In this document: piece after piece, positions 28,906 through 37,297 of the stretch
How the letters are laid out: each line of letters begins with the position of its first letter
How positions within the stretch are numbered: the first letter of the stretch is position 1
From: Streptosporangiaceae bacterium
Lineage (GTDB): Bacteria; Actinomycetota; Actinomycetes; Streptosporangiales; Streptosporangiaceae
Assembly (NCBI GenBank): GCA_025934635.1
Contig: JAICWX010000055.1
Coordinates: 1-37,297 of the forward strand
Direction: 5' to 3'
DNA length: 37,297 bases
Made by a program: the position numbers and the translations under genes
The notes under the pieces: model-generated
What the model was told of the DNA's origin: nothing
Database searches by the model: none
What the model saw: only the letters and a program-made list of their open reading frames with translations

Positions 28906-31068
28906 ATGGCCGAGGGAACTCAGCCGCCGGCGACGTTCGGCTGGCGGGATGACTCCATCGGGCTGACCATCGAGGTCGATCGGGCCGGGACGGCGCGGAT
29001 CGCCCGCCTCGGGGCCGTCCGGCGGGACGCGCCCGGCCGGACCGGAGTGGCTGGGCTGCCGCTGGTTGATGTGGTTGTCGCCGGGGAGGGGCGGGGCTGG
29101 TCGGGGCGGCGGTATTGCGAGTCGGTCGCCGGGCGGCGCCTGCGGTACCAGGGGCATTCCGAACGGGCCGAGGCGGGCGGCTGGCATGAGGTCCGGGTCG
29201 CGCTGGCCGATCCGGTGACGGGGCTCGCCGCCGAGGCTTTCTACCGGGTGCTGGCGGGTCAGGGGACGTTGCGGTCGTGGGTGCGGCTGACGAACCGGGG
29301 CACGGCGCCGGTGACGGTGGAGTCGGTGACGTCGTTGCTGTGCGGCAGCCTGGAGGAGGTCGACGACCTCGACGTGCTGTGGGCCGAGAATGACTGGCTG
29401 GCTGAGGGGCGGTGGCAGCGGCGGCCGCTGCGGGAGGCGCTGCCCGATCTCAACCGGCATGTACACGGGGCCAACCCACGGGGCCGGCTGGGCCGGACCA
29501 GCCTGGGGACCTGGTCTTCAGGGACGTACCTGCCGATGGGGGCGCTGGTCAGCCGCCGCACCGGCCACACCTGGCTGTGGCAGGTCGAGCACAGCGGGGC
29601 CTGGCACTGGCAGGTGGGCGAGCACACTAGCGCTCCGGTAATGCCTGGGGCTTATCTCGCGCTGCTCGGGCCGGCCGATCTCGAGCATCACTGGCACGCG
29701 ACGCTGGCGCCGGGCGATACGTTCACTACCGTCCCGGTGGCCGTTACCGTCAGCGGTGACGGGTTGGACGATGCGCTGGGACGGCTGACCGGATACCGGC
29801 GCGCCAGCCGGCGGCCGCACCCGGATCACCAGCGCCTGCCGGTGATCTTCAACGATTACATGAACACCGTGATGGGCGATCCCACCACCGAGCGGCTGAT
29901 GCCGCTGATCGCCGCGGCGGCCGGGGTCGGGGCGGAGTACTTCTGCATCGACGCCGGCTGGTACGCCGAGCTGGGCGAGGGCTGGTGGGACACCGTGGGG
30001 GCCTGGCGGCCCTCGGTGAGCCGGTTCCCCGGCGGCCTGACCGTGGTGCTCGACCGGATCCGGGAGCTGGGCATGGTGCCCGGCCTGTGGCTGGAACCCG
30101 AGGTGGTCGGGGTGCGCAGCCCGCTCGCGGCCCGGCTGCCTGACGGCGCGTTCTTCACCCGGCGCGGGCAGCGGGTGACCGAGAACGGGCGTCACCACCT
30201 GGACCTGCGTCATCCCGCCGCGGTCAGGCACCTGGACGAGACGGTCGACTTCCTGGCGGGCGAGCTGGGGATCGGCTACCTCAAGTGCGACTACAACATC
30301 AACGGCGGGCCGGGCACGGATACCGGCGGGTTGAGCGCTGGGGGCGGCCTGCTGGGCCACAATCGCGCCCACCTGGACTGGCTGGACGGCGTGCTGGACC
30401 GGCACCCGGACCTGGTGATCGAGAACTGCGCGTCGGGCGGCATGCGCACCGACTACGCCCTGCTGGCCCGGATGCAGCTCCAGTCCACCAGCGACCAGCA
30501 GGATCACCGGCGCTACCCGCCGATCGCCGCGGCGGCCCCGGCCGCGATCACGCCCGAGCAAGCCGCGGTCTGGGCCTACCCGCAGCCCGGGTTCACCGCC
30601 GACGAGATCGCGTTCACGCTGGCCAGCGCGATGCTGGGCCGGGTGCACCTGTCCGGTCACCTGGACCGGATGAGCCCCGCCCAGCGGGCGCTGGTCGCGG
30701 ACGCGGTCCGGGTCTACAAGCAGATCCGGCCGGCGATCGCCCGGTCGGTCCCGTTCTGGCCGCTGGGCCTGCCGGGGTGGGAGGATCCGTGGATCGCGCT
30801 GGGGATCCGGGATCCCGGGGTGAGCTACCTGACCGTGTGGCGCCGGTGGCCCGGCCTGGGGGCAGGCAGTGACGCGGAGAAGCGTGGCGGCCCGGATGAG
30901 GTGAGGCTCCCGGTCCCCGCGCTGCGCGGGCGGCGGGCGGACGCCCGGATTCTGTTCCCGGAGGCCATGGACGCCAGCGCGAGCTGGGATGCGGCGGACG
31001 GCTCGGTCACGGTGACGCTCCCCCGCTGCCCGTCCGCCTGCGTGGTCAGCCTTTCAGCCCGGCGATGA
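28906..31068 (+). CDS. GH36 family alpha-galactosidase
   Basis: This 720-residue retaining glycoside hydrolase removes alpha-galactosyl residues from galactosides such as melibiose or raffinose-type sugars. The N-terminal beta-supersandwich (about 1-290) precedes the catalytic barrel, with nucleophile Asp462 in YLKCDYN and acid/base Asp530 in STSDQQD. The WLEPE and DAGWY motifs support GH36. No signal peptide, so it is cytoplasmic. The start may be GTG at 28888, 6 codons earlier. It lies 23 nt after the DUF222 gene, a spacing that does not prove an operon. Its 3' end overlaps the convergent TetR gene by 23 bp. No sugar transporter is adjacent. Confidence 0.92.
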   Translation: MAEGTQPPATFGWRDDSIGLTIEVDRAGTARIARLGAVRRDAPGRTGVAGLPLVDVVVAGEGRGWSGRRYCESVAGRRLRYQGHSERAEAGGWHEVRVALADPVTGLAAEAFYRVLAGQGTLRSWVRLTNRGTAPVTVESVTSLLCGSLEEVDDLDVLWAENDWLAEGRWQRRPLREALPDLNRHVHGANPRGRLGRTSLGTWSSGTYLPMGALVSRRTGHTWLWQVEHSGAWHWQVGEHTSAPVMPGAYLALLGPADLEHHWHATLAPGDTFTTVPVAVTVSGDGLDDALGRLTGYRRASRRPHPDHQRLPVIFNDYMNTVMGDPTTERLMPLIAAAAGVGAEYFCIDAGWYAELGEGWWDTVGAWRPSVSRFPGGLTVVLDRIRELGMVPGLWLEPEVVGVRSPLAARLPDGAFFTRRGQRVTENGRHHLDLRHPAAVRHLDETVDFLAGELGIGYLKCDYNINGGPGTDTGGLSAGGGLLGHNRAHLDWLDGVLDRHPDLVIENCASGGMRTDYALLARMQLQSTSDQQDHRRYPPIAAAAPAAITPEQAAVWAYPQPGFTADEIAFTLASAMLGRVHLSGHLDRMSPAQRALVADAVRVYKQIRPAIARSVPFWPLGLPGWEDPWIALGIRDPGVSYLTVWRRWPGLGAGSDAEKRGGPDEVRLPVPALRGRRADARILFPEAMDASASWDAADGSVTVTLPRCPSACVVSLSARR

Positions 31069-31612
31069 GGTGCCGGACGGAGGTGACGGCGAACTGCGGG
31101 GTCAGGGTCTCGTGGCCGAGCAGCAGGCGGTAATAGACGGGGGCGAACAGCAGGTCGAGGGTGACGTCGACGTCGAGGTCGGCCCGGAACTCGCCGGCGG
31201 CGATGCCCTGGCGGAGGAAGCCGGCGGCCAGGGCGCGGCGCGGCGCGAGCCACTGGTCGCGGATCGCGGTGGTGATCTCGTCTTGTGACTGGGCGTCCGC
31301 GATGAGCGAGCGCATGAGCGGGCCGGCCGGCGTCCGGGTGAACAGGCGCACGGCCGCCACCACGAGTTCTTCCAGTGATTCGGCCGCCGGGGCGTTCTCG
31401 GGCAGGGACCACGAGGAGGCCGCGCTGCGCATGAAGCCCTCCAGCGCCACGGCGCCGCGCGAGGGCCAGTACTTGTAGAGGGTCCGCTTGCTGACGCCGG
31501 CCCGGGCGGCGATGGCCTCCATGGTGGCCGCGGCCAGGCCGCCTTCGAGCATGAGCTCCCCGGCCGCCGTCAGCACCGCGTCCCGCACCTGTTCCCCTTG
31601 CCGAGCGGGCAT
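31046..31612 (-). CDS. TetR-family repressor of the MFS gene
   Basis: This is a 188-residue regulator. The HTH (about 8-55) has AGELMLEGGLAAATMEAIAARAGVSKRTLYKYWPSRGAVALEG, the classic TetR pattern. The C-terminal domain is helical with DLLFAPVYYRLLLG, found in TetR_C_11-like members. The ATG at 31612 lacks a ribosome site. It is divergent from an MFS transporter gene with a 19-bp palindrome in the 60-nt gap; exporter repression with effector release is the common scheme. An open frame upstream of this ATG on the same strand is only a GC artefact opposite the MFS gene. Confidence 0.92.
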   Translation of the reverse strand: MPARQGEQVRDAVLTAAGELMLEGGLAAATMEAIAARAGVSKRTLYKYWPSRGAVALEGFMRSAASSWSLPENAPAAESLEELVVAAVRLFTRTPAGPLMRSLIADAQSQDEITTAIRDQWLAPRRALAAGFLRQGIAAGEFRADLDVDVTLDLLFAPVYYRLLLGHETLTPQFAVTSVRHLIAGLKG

Positions 31613-31636
31613 ACGGGGAGGGTAATCGTGGTTTGA

Positions 31637-31655
31637 AGTAAACGCAACGTTTACT
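31637..31655. promoter_or_regulatory. TetR operator within MFS promoter spacer
   Basis: Arms AGTAAACG and CGTTTACT flank CAA. The candidate -35 TTGAAG (31633-31638) and -10 TAGGCA (31655-31660) bracket the dyad with a 16-nt spacer, so a bound repressor would occupy the promoter of the MFS gene. The -10 is weak. Confidence 0.75.
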
Positions 31656-31672
31656 AGGCACGGGAGCTCCGG

Positions 31673-32929
31673 ATGACCGAGACGCGCACCTCCGTCCCGC
31701 GCGGAGATGTCGCTGGTGATGGCGGACCACTCCGCGGGCGCGCTCTGCGGCTGGTGATGCTGGTGCTGGCGTTCGCCTGCGGCGCGAGCGTGGCCAACCT
31801 GTATTACGCGCAGCCGCTGCTGGGGCTGATCCGGCAGACGTTCGGCGTATCGGCGGGGACTTCGGCGCTGGTCGTGACGGTTACCCAGGTCGGTTATGCG
31901 CTGGGCCTGGCGCTGCTGCTGCCGCTCGGGGACCTGCTGGAGAATCGCAAGCTCTCGTCCCGGACGCTGGTGGTGACGGCGGTCGCGCTCGCCGTCGCGG
32001 CCGGGGCGCCCGGCTTCGGCATCTTCCTGGTGGCCCTGGTGCTGGTCGGCGTGACCTCCGTGGTCGCCCAGGTGCTGATTCCGCTGGCCGCCCACCTCGC
32101 CCCGGAGGAGAGCCGGGGCAAGTACGTCGGGCAGGTCACCGGCGGCCTGCTCTTCGGCATCATGCTGGCCCGCTCGGTGGCCAGCCTGGCCGCCGCGGCG
32201 TGGGGCTGGCGGAGCATCTACGCCATCTCGGCCGTGGTCATGCTGGCGACCGCGCTGGCGCTGGTCCGGCTGCTGCCCCGGCGGCAGCCCCGGCCAGCAG
32301 GGCAACAGCAAGCAGGGCAGACTGCGGGGCGCTCCGCGAGCTACGCGCGACTGGTGGCATCTTCGGTGGCGCTGGCCCGGGCCGAGCCGCTGCTGGTGCG
32401 GCGGGCGGCGTCGCAGGCGCTGATGTTCGGCGCGTTCACCGCGTACTGGACCGCCATCGTCTTCGAGCTGACCGGCCGGCATCACCTGAGCCAGGCCGGC
32501 ATCGCCGTCTTCGCCCTCGTCGGCGCGGCCGGCGCGGCGGCGGCGCCGGCGGCCGGGCGGCTGGGCGACCGCGGCTTGGGGGTGCCCGTGCGCGGGGCGG
32601 CCATCGCCCTGGGCATCGGCGCGCTGCTGCTCGCCGCGACCGGGTCGTCCAGCCTGGCCCTGCTGGCGCTGTCCGCCGTGCTGCTCGACTTCGCGGTCCA
32701 GGGCGGCCACGTGCTGAACATGCGGGACATCTACGCGCTCCGCCCCGAGGCCCGCGCCCGGATGAACTCCGTCTACATGACCAGTGTGTTCGCCGGAGGG
32801 GCGGCGTCGTCCGCCGTTACCGGGGTCATCAGCCAGCACTGGGGCTGGCCCGGCGTGGCCGGGTTCTCGGCGATCCTGGTGGCCGTGGCCGGCCTGGTGT
32901 GGACCGGCGAGCAGCTGTTCTGGCGCTAG
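31673..32929 (+). CDS. Major facilitator superfamily exporter
   Basis: This 418-residue membrane transporter has about 12 hydrophobic segments and a charged central loop (about 200-225). The N-terminal helix carries NLYYAQPLLGLI, a signature of the DHA1 YnfM/YgaY-like group of drug or sugar exporters. The loop-2 motif is degenerate (GDLLENR, usually GxLADRxGRR). The ATG follows GGGAG at 7 nt. A divergent TetR gene and the operator make it a regulated efflux pump. Cargo unknown. It converges with the next gene 4 bp apart. Confidence 0.92.
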   Translation: MTETRTSVPRGDVAGDGGPLRGRALRLVMLVLAFACGASVANLYYAQPLLGLIRQTFGVSAGTSALVVTVTQVGYALGLALLLPLGDLLENRKLSSRTLVVTAVALAVAAGAPGFGIFLVALVLVGVTSVVAQVLIPLAAHLAPEESRGKYVGQVTGGLLFGIMLARSVASLAAAAWGWRSIYAISAVVMLATALALVRLLPRRQPRPAGQQQAGQTAGRSASYARLVASSVALARAEPLLVRRAASQALMFGAFTAYWTAIVFELTGRHHLSQAGIAVFALVGAAGAAAAPAAGRLGDRGLGVPVRGAAIALGIGALLLAATGSSSLALLALSAVLLDFAVQGGHVLNMRDIYALRPEARARMNSVYMTSVFAGGAASSAVTGVISQHWGWPGVAGFSAILVAVAGLVWTGEQLFWR

Positions 32930-32933
32930 CCGT

Positions 32934-34208
32934 TCACGGGTCCACTGGAAAGAGCGTCTCGACGGTGCCGCCGAGGCGGGCGCGTTCGGCCGCGTAGACG
33001 GCCAGGTGGCTGGCCAGGGAATCGCGCGGGCCGGACAGGATCAGGTCCCGGTTCCCGGTCGCGACGGCGGCGGTGAAGGCGTCCATCAGCCCGCTGTCGC
33101 CGCCGCCGTGGCCCTCGCCCGCGGAAAATGAACCCGGCCTGCCGCCGGCCGGAGCGGAGGAGACCTGCCGCTCGGACCGGGTGAGGAAGTCGTAGACGCG
33201 GATGTCGCGGCCGTCGCCGGACAGCTCGCCGCGGGTGCCGAACAGCTGGGTGCGCCGGTCGGCGACCTCGCAGAACGCGGTCATGGTGAACGTGGCGGTG
33301 GTCGCGCCGGGGTACTCCAGCGCCACCACCTGGTGGTCGACGACGTCGTTGTCGCAGGCGTAGACGCACCGGCCGTACGGGCCGTCGCGCAGCGCCTCGT
33401 CGAGCGCGGCGGGCGTGAACTCATCGAGCACGACGTGCAGCGGCCAGCCATGCTGGCCCCGTTCCAGCAGCCCGCCGTAGAGCCGCGACGCCGAATAGGC
33501 GCAGCTCGCCTCCACCGGGCAGGTCACGCAGCGGTCGGTGGCGCCGGCCGGGCGGTTCGCCGCGGTGAAGTGGGTCAGGTGGCCGAAGCTGGAGACCCGG
33601 TCCGGCGCCCGGCCCAGGATGTACGCCAGCCAGTCCAGGTCGTGGCAGGACTTGGCCATCAGCATCGTGTTCGACAGGTCGGCGCGCCGCCAGTTGCCGC
33701 GGACGAAGGAATGCGCCTGGTGCCAGAACCCCACCGGCTCCAGGTGCTGGACGCTCATGATGTCGCCGAGCTCCCCGGAGTCCACGATCTCCTTGACCGC
33801 GCGCGTGTACGGCGTGTACCGCATCACGTGGCCCACGGCCAGCATGACCCCGGCCCGCTCGACCGCGGCCACGATCCGCCGGCAGGCCGCCTCGTCCGGT
33901 GCCATCGGCTTTTCCAGCAGGATGTGATATCCGGCGGCGGCGAACGCCTCGGCCGGGGCTTCGTGCATCTGGTCCTGCGTGCAGATGAGCACCGCGTCGG
34001 CGAACCGGGGGCGGGCGGCCAGGTCTTCCCAGCTGGCCACCGCGTTCTCCGGCGCGATGCCGTGCTCGGCGGCGCAGCGGGCGCGGCGGACATCGCGGGG
34101 TTCGGCGACGGCGGTGACGCGGGCGCGATCGGGATGACGCAGCGCCCAGCGGGCGTAGGCGGCGCCGCGGTTGCCCGCGCCGGCGACGACGACAGAGATC
34201 GGTGCCAT
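32934..34208 (-). CDS. Gfo/Idh/MocA-family oxidoreductase
   Basis: This is a 424-residue NAD(P)-dependent dehydrogenase. The Rossmann domain (1-130) starts [18 protein letters not shown]; the EKPMAPDE motif near 98-105 carries the conserved Lys. The C-terminal sheet domain has [13 protein letters not shown], with the family His/Asp pair. A cysteine patch, [10 protein letters not shown] (about 228-237), is unusual for the family and could bind metal. Substrates are usually sugars, inositols or their derivatives; unknown here. The ATG at 34208 has only a distant GGGGGAAG, which lies in a CCCCC-GAC-GGGGG hairpin. It is 77 nt downstream of pyruvate kinase. Confidence 0.9.
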   Translation of the reverse strand: MAPISVVVAGAGNRGAAYARWALRHPDRARVTAVAEPRDVRRARCAAEHGIAPENAVASWEDLAARPRFADAVLICTQDQMHEAPAEAFAAAGYHILLEKPMAPDEAACRRIVAAVERAGVMLAVGHVMRYTPYTRAVKEIVDSGELGDIMSVQHLEPVGFWHQAHSFVRGNWRRADLSNTMLMAKSCHDLDWLAYILGRAPDRVSSFGHLTHFTAANRPAGATDRCVTCPVEASCAYSASRLYGGLLERGQHGWPLHVVLDEFTPAALDEALRDGPYGRCVYACDNDVVDHQVVALEYPGATTATFTMTAFCEVADRRTQLFGTRGELSGDGRDIRVYDFLTRSERQVSSAPAGGRPGSFSAGEGHGGGDSGLMDAFTAAVATGNRDLILSGPRDSLASHLAVYAAERARLGGTVETLFPVDP

Positions 34209-34285
34209 AAGGATGATCTTCCCCCGTCGGGGGCGGCGTGGTGGCGGCCGGAGGCGTGGAAGCACACCCGTTCGGTGCCTAGGTT

Positions 34286-35719
<1,434 letters not shown>

Positions 35720-35732
35720 CTAGAGCATTATG
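35720..35732 (-). promoter_or_regulatory. Possible leaderless -10 of pyk
   Basis: On the minus strand CATAAT (35732-35727) ends 7 nt before the pyruvate kinase ATG. The upstream -35 (CTGACC, 19-nt spacer) is weak. Low confidence. Confidence 0.35.
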
Positions 35733-35753
35733 CCGACTGGGCCGGGGGGCGGG

Positions 35754-35990
35754 TCAGCGCGGCCTGCGGTCGGAGTCGCCGATCCGGTCGCCGATCCGGT
35801 CGGTGATCCGGTCGGTGATCCGGTCGTTGATCCGGTAGCCCTTCGGCAGCCGGAGGGCGGGGCACGTCAGGTAGTGGGTGCCGACTCCGCCGCAGCGCCC
35901 GCACTGCCGTGTTTCGGCCACCTGCTCCTCGGCGCCATCCGGCGTTCCTTCCAGCCGGGGCGCGGTCTGAAGGTCGTACGGGCTGGTCAC
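35754..35990 (-). CDS. Small Zn-ribbon-like protein with DRI-T/G repeat tail
   Basis: This is a 78-residue protein. CGRCGG at 30-35 and a later Cys (TCP, 43-44) suggest a single zinc-ribbon or knuckle. The C-terminus (about 51-72) is made of a tetrapeptide repeat, DRIN/DRIT/DRIG, from a 12-nt tandem repeat. It starts at GTG whose last bases overlap the BldC-like gene stop (GTGA, 4-bp overlap), a classic coupling. An accessory protein of that regulator is likely. No characterised family is recognised. Confidence 0.72.
   Translation of the reverse strand: MTSPYDLQTAPRLEGTPDGAEEQVAETRQCGRCGGVGTHYLTCPALRLPKGYRINDRITDRITDRIGDRIGDSDRRPR
35781..35840 (-). repeat. 12-nt tandem repeat in coding sequence (five units)
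   Basis: Plus-strand units begin GATCCGGT at 35781, 35793, 35805, 35817 and 35829. They encode DRIG/DRIT/DRIN tetrapeptides on the minus strand and keep the frame of the small Zn-ribbon gene. Confidence 0.92.
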
Positions 35991-36322
35991 CGCAACCTCC
36001 GGGCCACGTCGCGGCGGAACAACTGCTCGACGTCCTCGCGGCGGTACCGGGGCCTGCCGTCCTCGTTGCGGACCTCGGGCAGCCGGCCGCGCCGCGCCCA
36101 GGTCGCCACCACCGCCGAGGTCACCCGGAACAACACCGCCACCTGCCTGCGGGTCATCAGGTCCTCGTCGCCCGCCGGGCTGCCGGTCACTGCGGCGGCG
36201 GTGACTGTGACGGCAGCGGTGGCTGAGGCTGCAGTTCTGGCTGTGGCTGCGGCCAGTCCGAGGCAGCCGGACGCAGCCTGCGCGCGGCCCGGGTGGACCA
36301 GTGTTGACGTCATCACGTTCAT
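35987..36322 (-). CDS. BldC-like MerR-type small HTH protein
   Basis: This is a 111-residue protein. The C-terminal ~55 residues are a BldC/excisionase-like winged helix: LMTRRQVAVLFRVTSAVVATWARRGRLPEVRNEDGRPRYRREDVEQLF (about 55-102). The N-terminal ~50 residues are Ala/Thr-rich and low complexity. The ATG at 36322 has AAGGA 5-6 nt upstream and is chosen for that. BldC of Streptomyces is a small developmental regulator; equivalence is not claimed. The stop overlaps the Zn-ribbon gene by 4 bp. A 347-nt upstream region holds TTGCAG/CTGCAA sites. Confidence 0.82.
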   Translation of the reverse strand: MNVMTSTLVHPGRAQAASGCLGLAAATARTAASATAAVTVTAAAVTGSPAGDEDLMTRRQVAVLFRVTSAVVATWARRGRLPEVRNEDGRPRYRREDVEQLFRRDVARRLR

Positions 36323-36428
36323 CAGTTCCTTAAGGGGCCGGGGCTGTTCGCCTGCTCGCGAGGCTGCTCCGATGCGAAGATCAAGGCAGGGTCCCGCAAC
36401 TAGCTTGGCCTGTTGCAGTGAAAATGCT

Positions 36429-36443
36429 GCTGCAAGTTGCAGC
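36429..36443. promoter_or_regulatory. Perfect 15-bp palindrome, candidate operator
   Basis: GCTGCAA and TTGCAGC flank one G. With the upstream TTGCAG at 36413-36418 there are three copies of the half-site within 31 bp. It lies 107 nt upstream of the BldC-like start. Confidence 0.5.
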
Positions 36444-36490
36444 GCGAAACATCGGTCAGCTGACGGATCTTTTACCGGCGGTCCGCGATG

Positions 36491-36534
36491 GCCCAGGTCA
36501 TGGGCCGGATTTGCCCAGGTCACAGCCCGGATGG
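36491..36534. repeat. 22-bp direct repeat, two copies
   Basis: Copies at 36491-36512 and 36513-36534 share GCCCAGGTCA and a CCGGAT end. The unit length is not a multiple of three and lies outside genes. Confidence 0.8.
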
Positions 36535-36669
36535 CCCGCGCTGGCGACGGCGCCGAGCGTCATGCGGCGACTGCACGAGGGGCTGCCGCCCGAACGGGCA
36601 CGAGCACATGACCGACGACTGAGGCCCGTCGTTCGGCCGGGCTGGCCTGGGATCAGCTGGGTCCCGGGC

Positions 36670-37297
36670 TTAGCGGCGCAGGGTCGTCTCCCGCTCCATG
36701 CGCGACAGCTTCTCGGGGTTGCGCACGGCGTACAGCCCGGTGATGAGGCCGTCGCCGGTGCTGACCGTCAGGACGGTGTCGAGCTCGCCGTTGATCCGGA
36801 TGATCAGCGCGGGATAGCCGTTGACCTGGGCCGGCTGCAGCGAGGCGATGGCTGCGAGCCGTCCCAGCCCGGTGGCGAGCAGGCGGGCCACCTTATCGGC
36901 TCCGGCGACAGGCACCCGGATAGCCGGCATGATGCCGCCGCCGTCGCCCAGGAAGACGACGTCCGGCGCGAGGATGTCGAGCAGGTTCTGCAGGTCGCCC
37001 GTTTCGGCTGCCCGCCGGAACGCCTCGATCGCGTCCCGGGCCTCGGCCGCGGACACGGCCCCGCGCGGGCGGCGGGCCGCGACGTGCTCTCACGCCCGGT
37101 GCGCGATCTGGCGGACCGCGGCCGGGGTCTTGCCGACGGCTTCGGCGATCTCGTCATAGGCCAGGCCGAACACCTCGCGCAGCACGAATACCGCCCGCTC
37201 GGTCGGGGTGAGGGTCTCCAGCACCAGCAGCATCGCCGTCGAGACGCTGTCGGCCAGCTCGACGTCCTCGGCTACGTCGGGCGCGGTCAGCAGCGGC
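36670..37297 (-). pseudogene. ECF41 (SigJ-like) sigma factor with premature stop, 5' part outside window
   Basis: The minus-strand frame from the window edge encodes the end of an ECF sigma factor: the region 4 helix-turn-helix (TERAVFVLREVFGLAYDEIAEA, then TPAAVRQIAHRA). A TGA at 37092-37090 interrupts it exactly where family members read HRAREHV-type sequence; CGA would restore Arg. The same frame resumes EHVAARRPRG and then a SnoaL-like domain with LGDGGG and RNPEKL, the C-terminal motifs of ECF41 proteins, which control their activity. A GTG at 37056 could restart the C-terminal domain as a separate 128-residue protein. Region 2 lies outside the window. It may be a pseudogene, a truncated sigma without its regulatory domain, or a sequencing error. 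Confidence 0.85.

Larger units (their letters stand above)
36323..36669. other. Intergenic region (347 bp) upstream of the BldC-like gene
   Basis: No convincing gene is seen. It holds TTGCAG at 36413-36418, a perfect GCTGCAA-G-TTGCAGC palindrome at 36429-36443, and a 22-bp direct repeat at 36491-36534. It is probably the promoter region of the BldC-like gene. Confidence 0.7.

Noticed and set aside
31613..32839. Upstream extension of the TetR gene into a 597-codon frame
   Set aside because: The added part is antisense to the MFS gene and low complexity; the TetR fold starts at the ATG at 31612 beside the operator.

Overview
The window is about 37 kb of very GC-rich DNA with strong G/C third-position bias. 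It has many GTG starts, several probable leaderless transcripts, dense TetR-type regulation, and family markers such as a DUF222/HNH (13E12-type) protein, a BTAD/SARP-like regulator, a BldC-like small HTH, an ECF41 (SigJ-like) sigma factor and an FHA protein. Together these point to a soil-type actinomycete (Actinomycetota). I cannot fix the genus. No tRNA, rRNA, CRISPR array, transposase or phage gene was seen; this is chromosomal accessory metabolism and regulation rather than a mobile island.

Layout. 1-3266 (minus): a three-gene ABC exporter operon (ATPase, two ABC-2 permeases, the last cut by the window edge), preceded by a small unknown gene. 3770-6146 (plus): a double-domain PAP2 phosphatase behind a DasR/HutC-like operator, then a DHRS1-like short-chain dehydrogenase. 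6122-7300: a TetR gene divergent from a glyoxalase-fold gene around a 34-bp operator. 7376-12409 (minus): a tight six-gene run of TetR, an MTHFR-like protein with an N-terminal Cys module, a SAM methyltransferase, a fluoroacetate-dehalogenase-like enzyme, an alpha/beta hydrolase and a DUF5996 protein. Gaps are 10 nt or less, and a perfect-arm palindrome separates it from a divergent pair (small unknown protein and GNAT). This is the best candidate for an undescribed pathway. 13256-16206: a membrane protein, an SRPBCC protein, and an FHA protein with an unknown partner.

16538-20328: a dienelactone hydrolase, a secreted S53 (sedolisin-like) protease, and a divergent two-gene regulator operon whose consensus promoter carries two tandem CAAC-N5-GTTG dyads and starts at its ATG. 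20392-26575: an AraC regulator divergent from an aldo/keto reductase; a DUF4242 protein and SARP-like regulator separated by a 36-bp perfect palindrome; a quinone-oxidoreductase-like dehydrogenase divergent from its likely TetR repressor over two CTTAC-N3-GTAAG dyads. 26744-35719: a DUF222/HNH protein, a GH36 alpha-galactosidase, a TetR/MFS pair with its operator filling the promoter spacer, a Gfo/Idh/MocA oxidoreductase and pyruvate kinase. 35754-36322: a Zn-ribbon protein translationally coupled to a BldC-like HTH. 36670-37297: an ECF41-type sigma factor interrupted by an in-frame TGA.

Two themes recur. One is repressor/target pairs whose operator can be read directly between the divergent genes. 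The other is short tandem repeats: within coding sequence the units are multiples of three (12 or 15 nt), whereas between genes or over stop codons they are 22, 23 and 25 bp.
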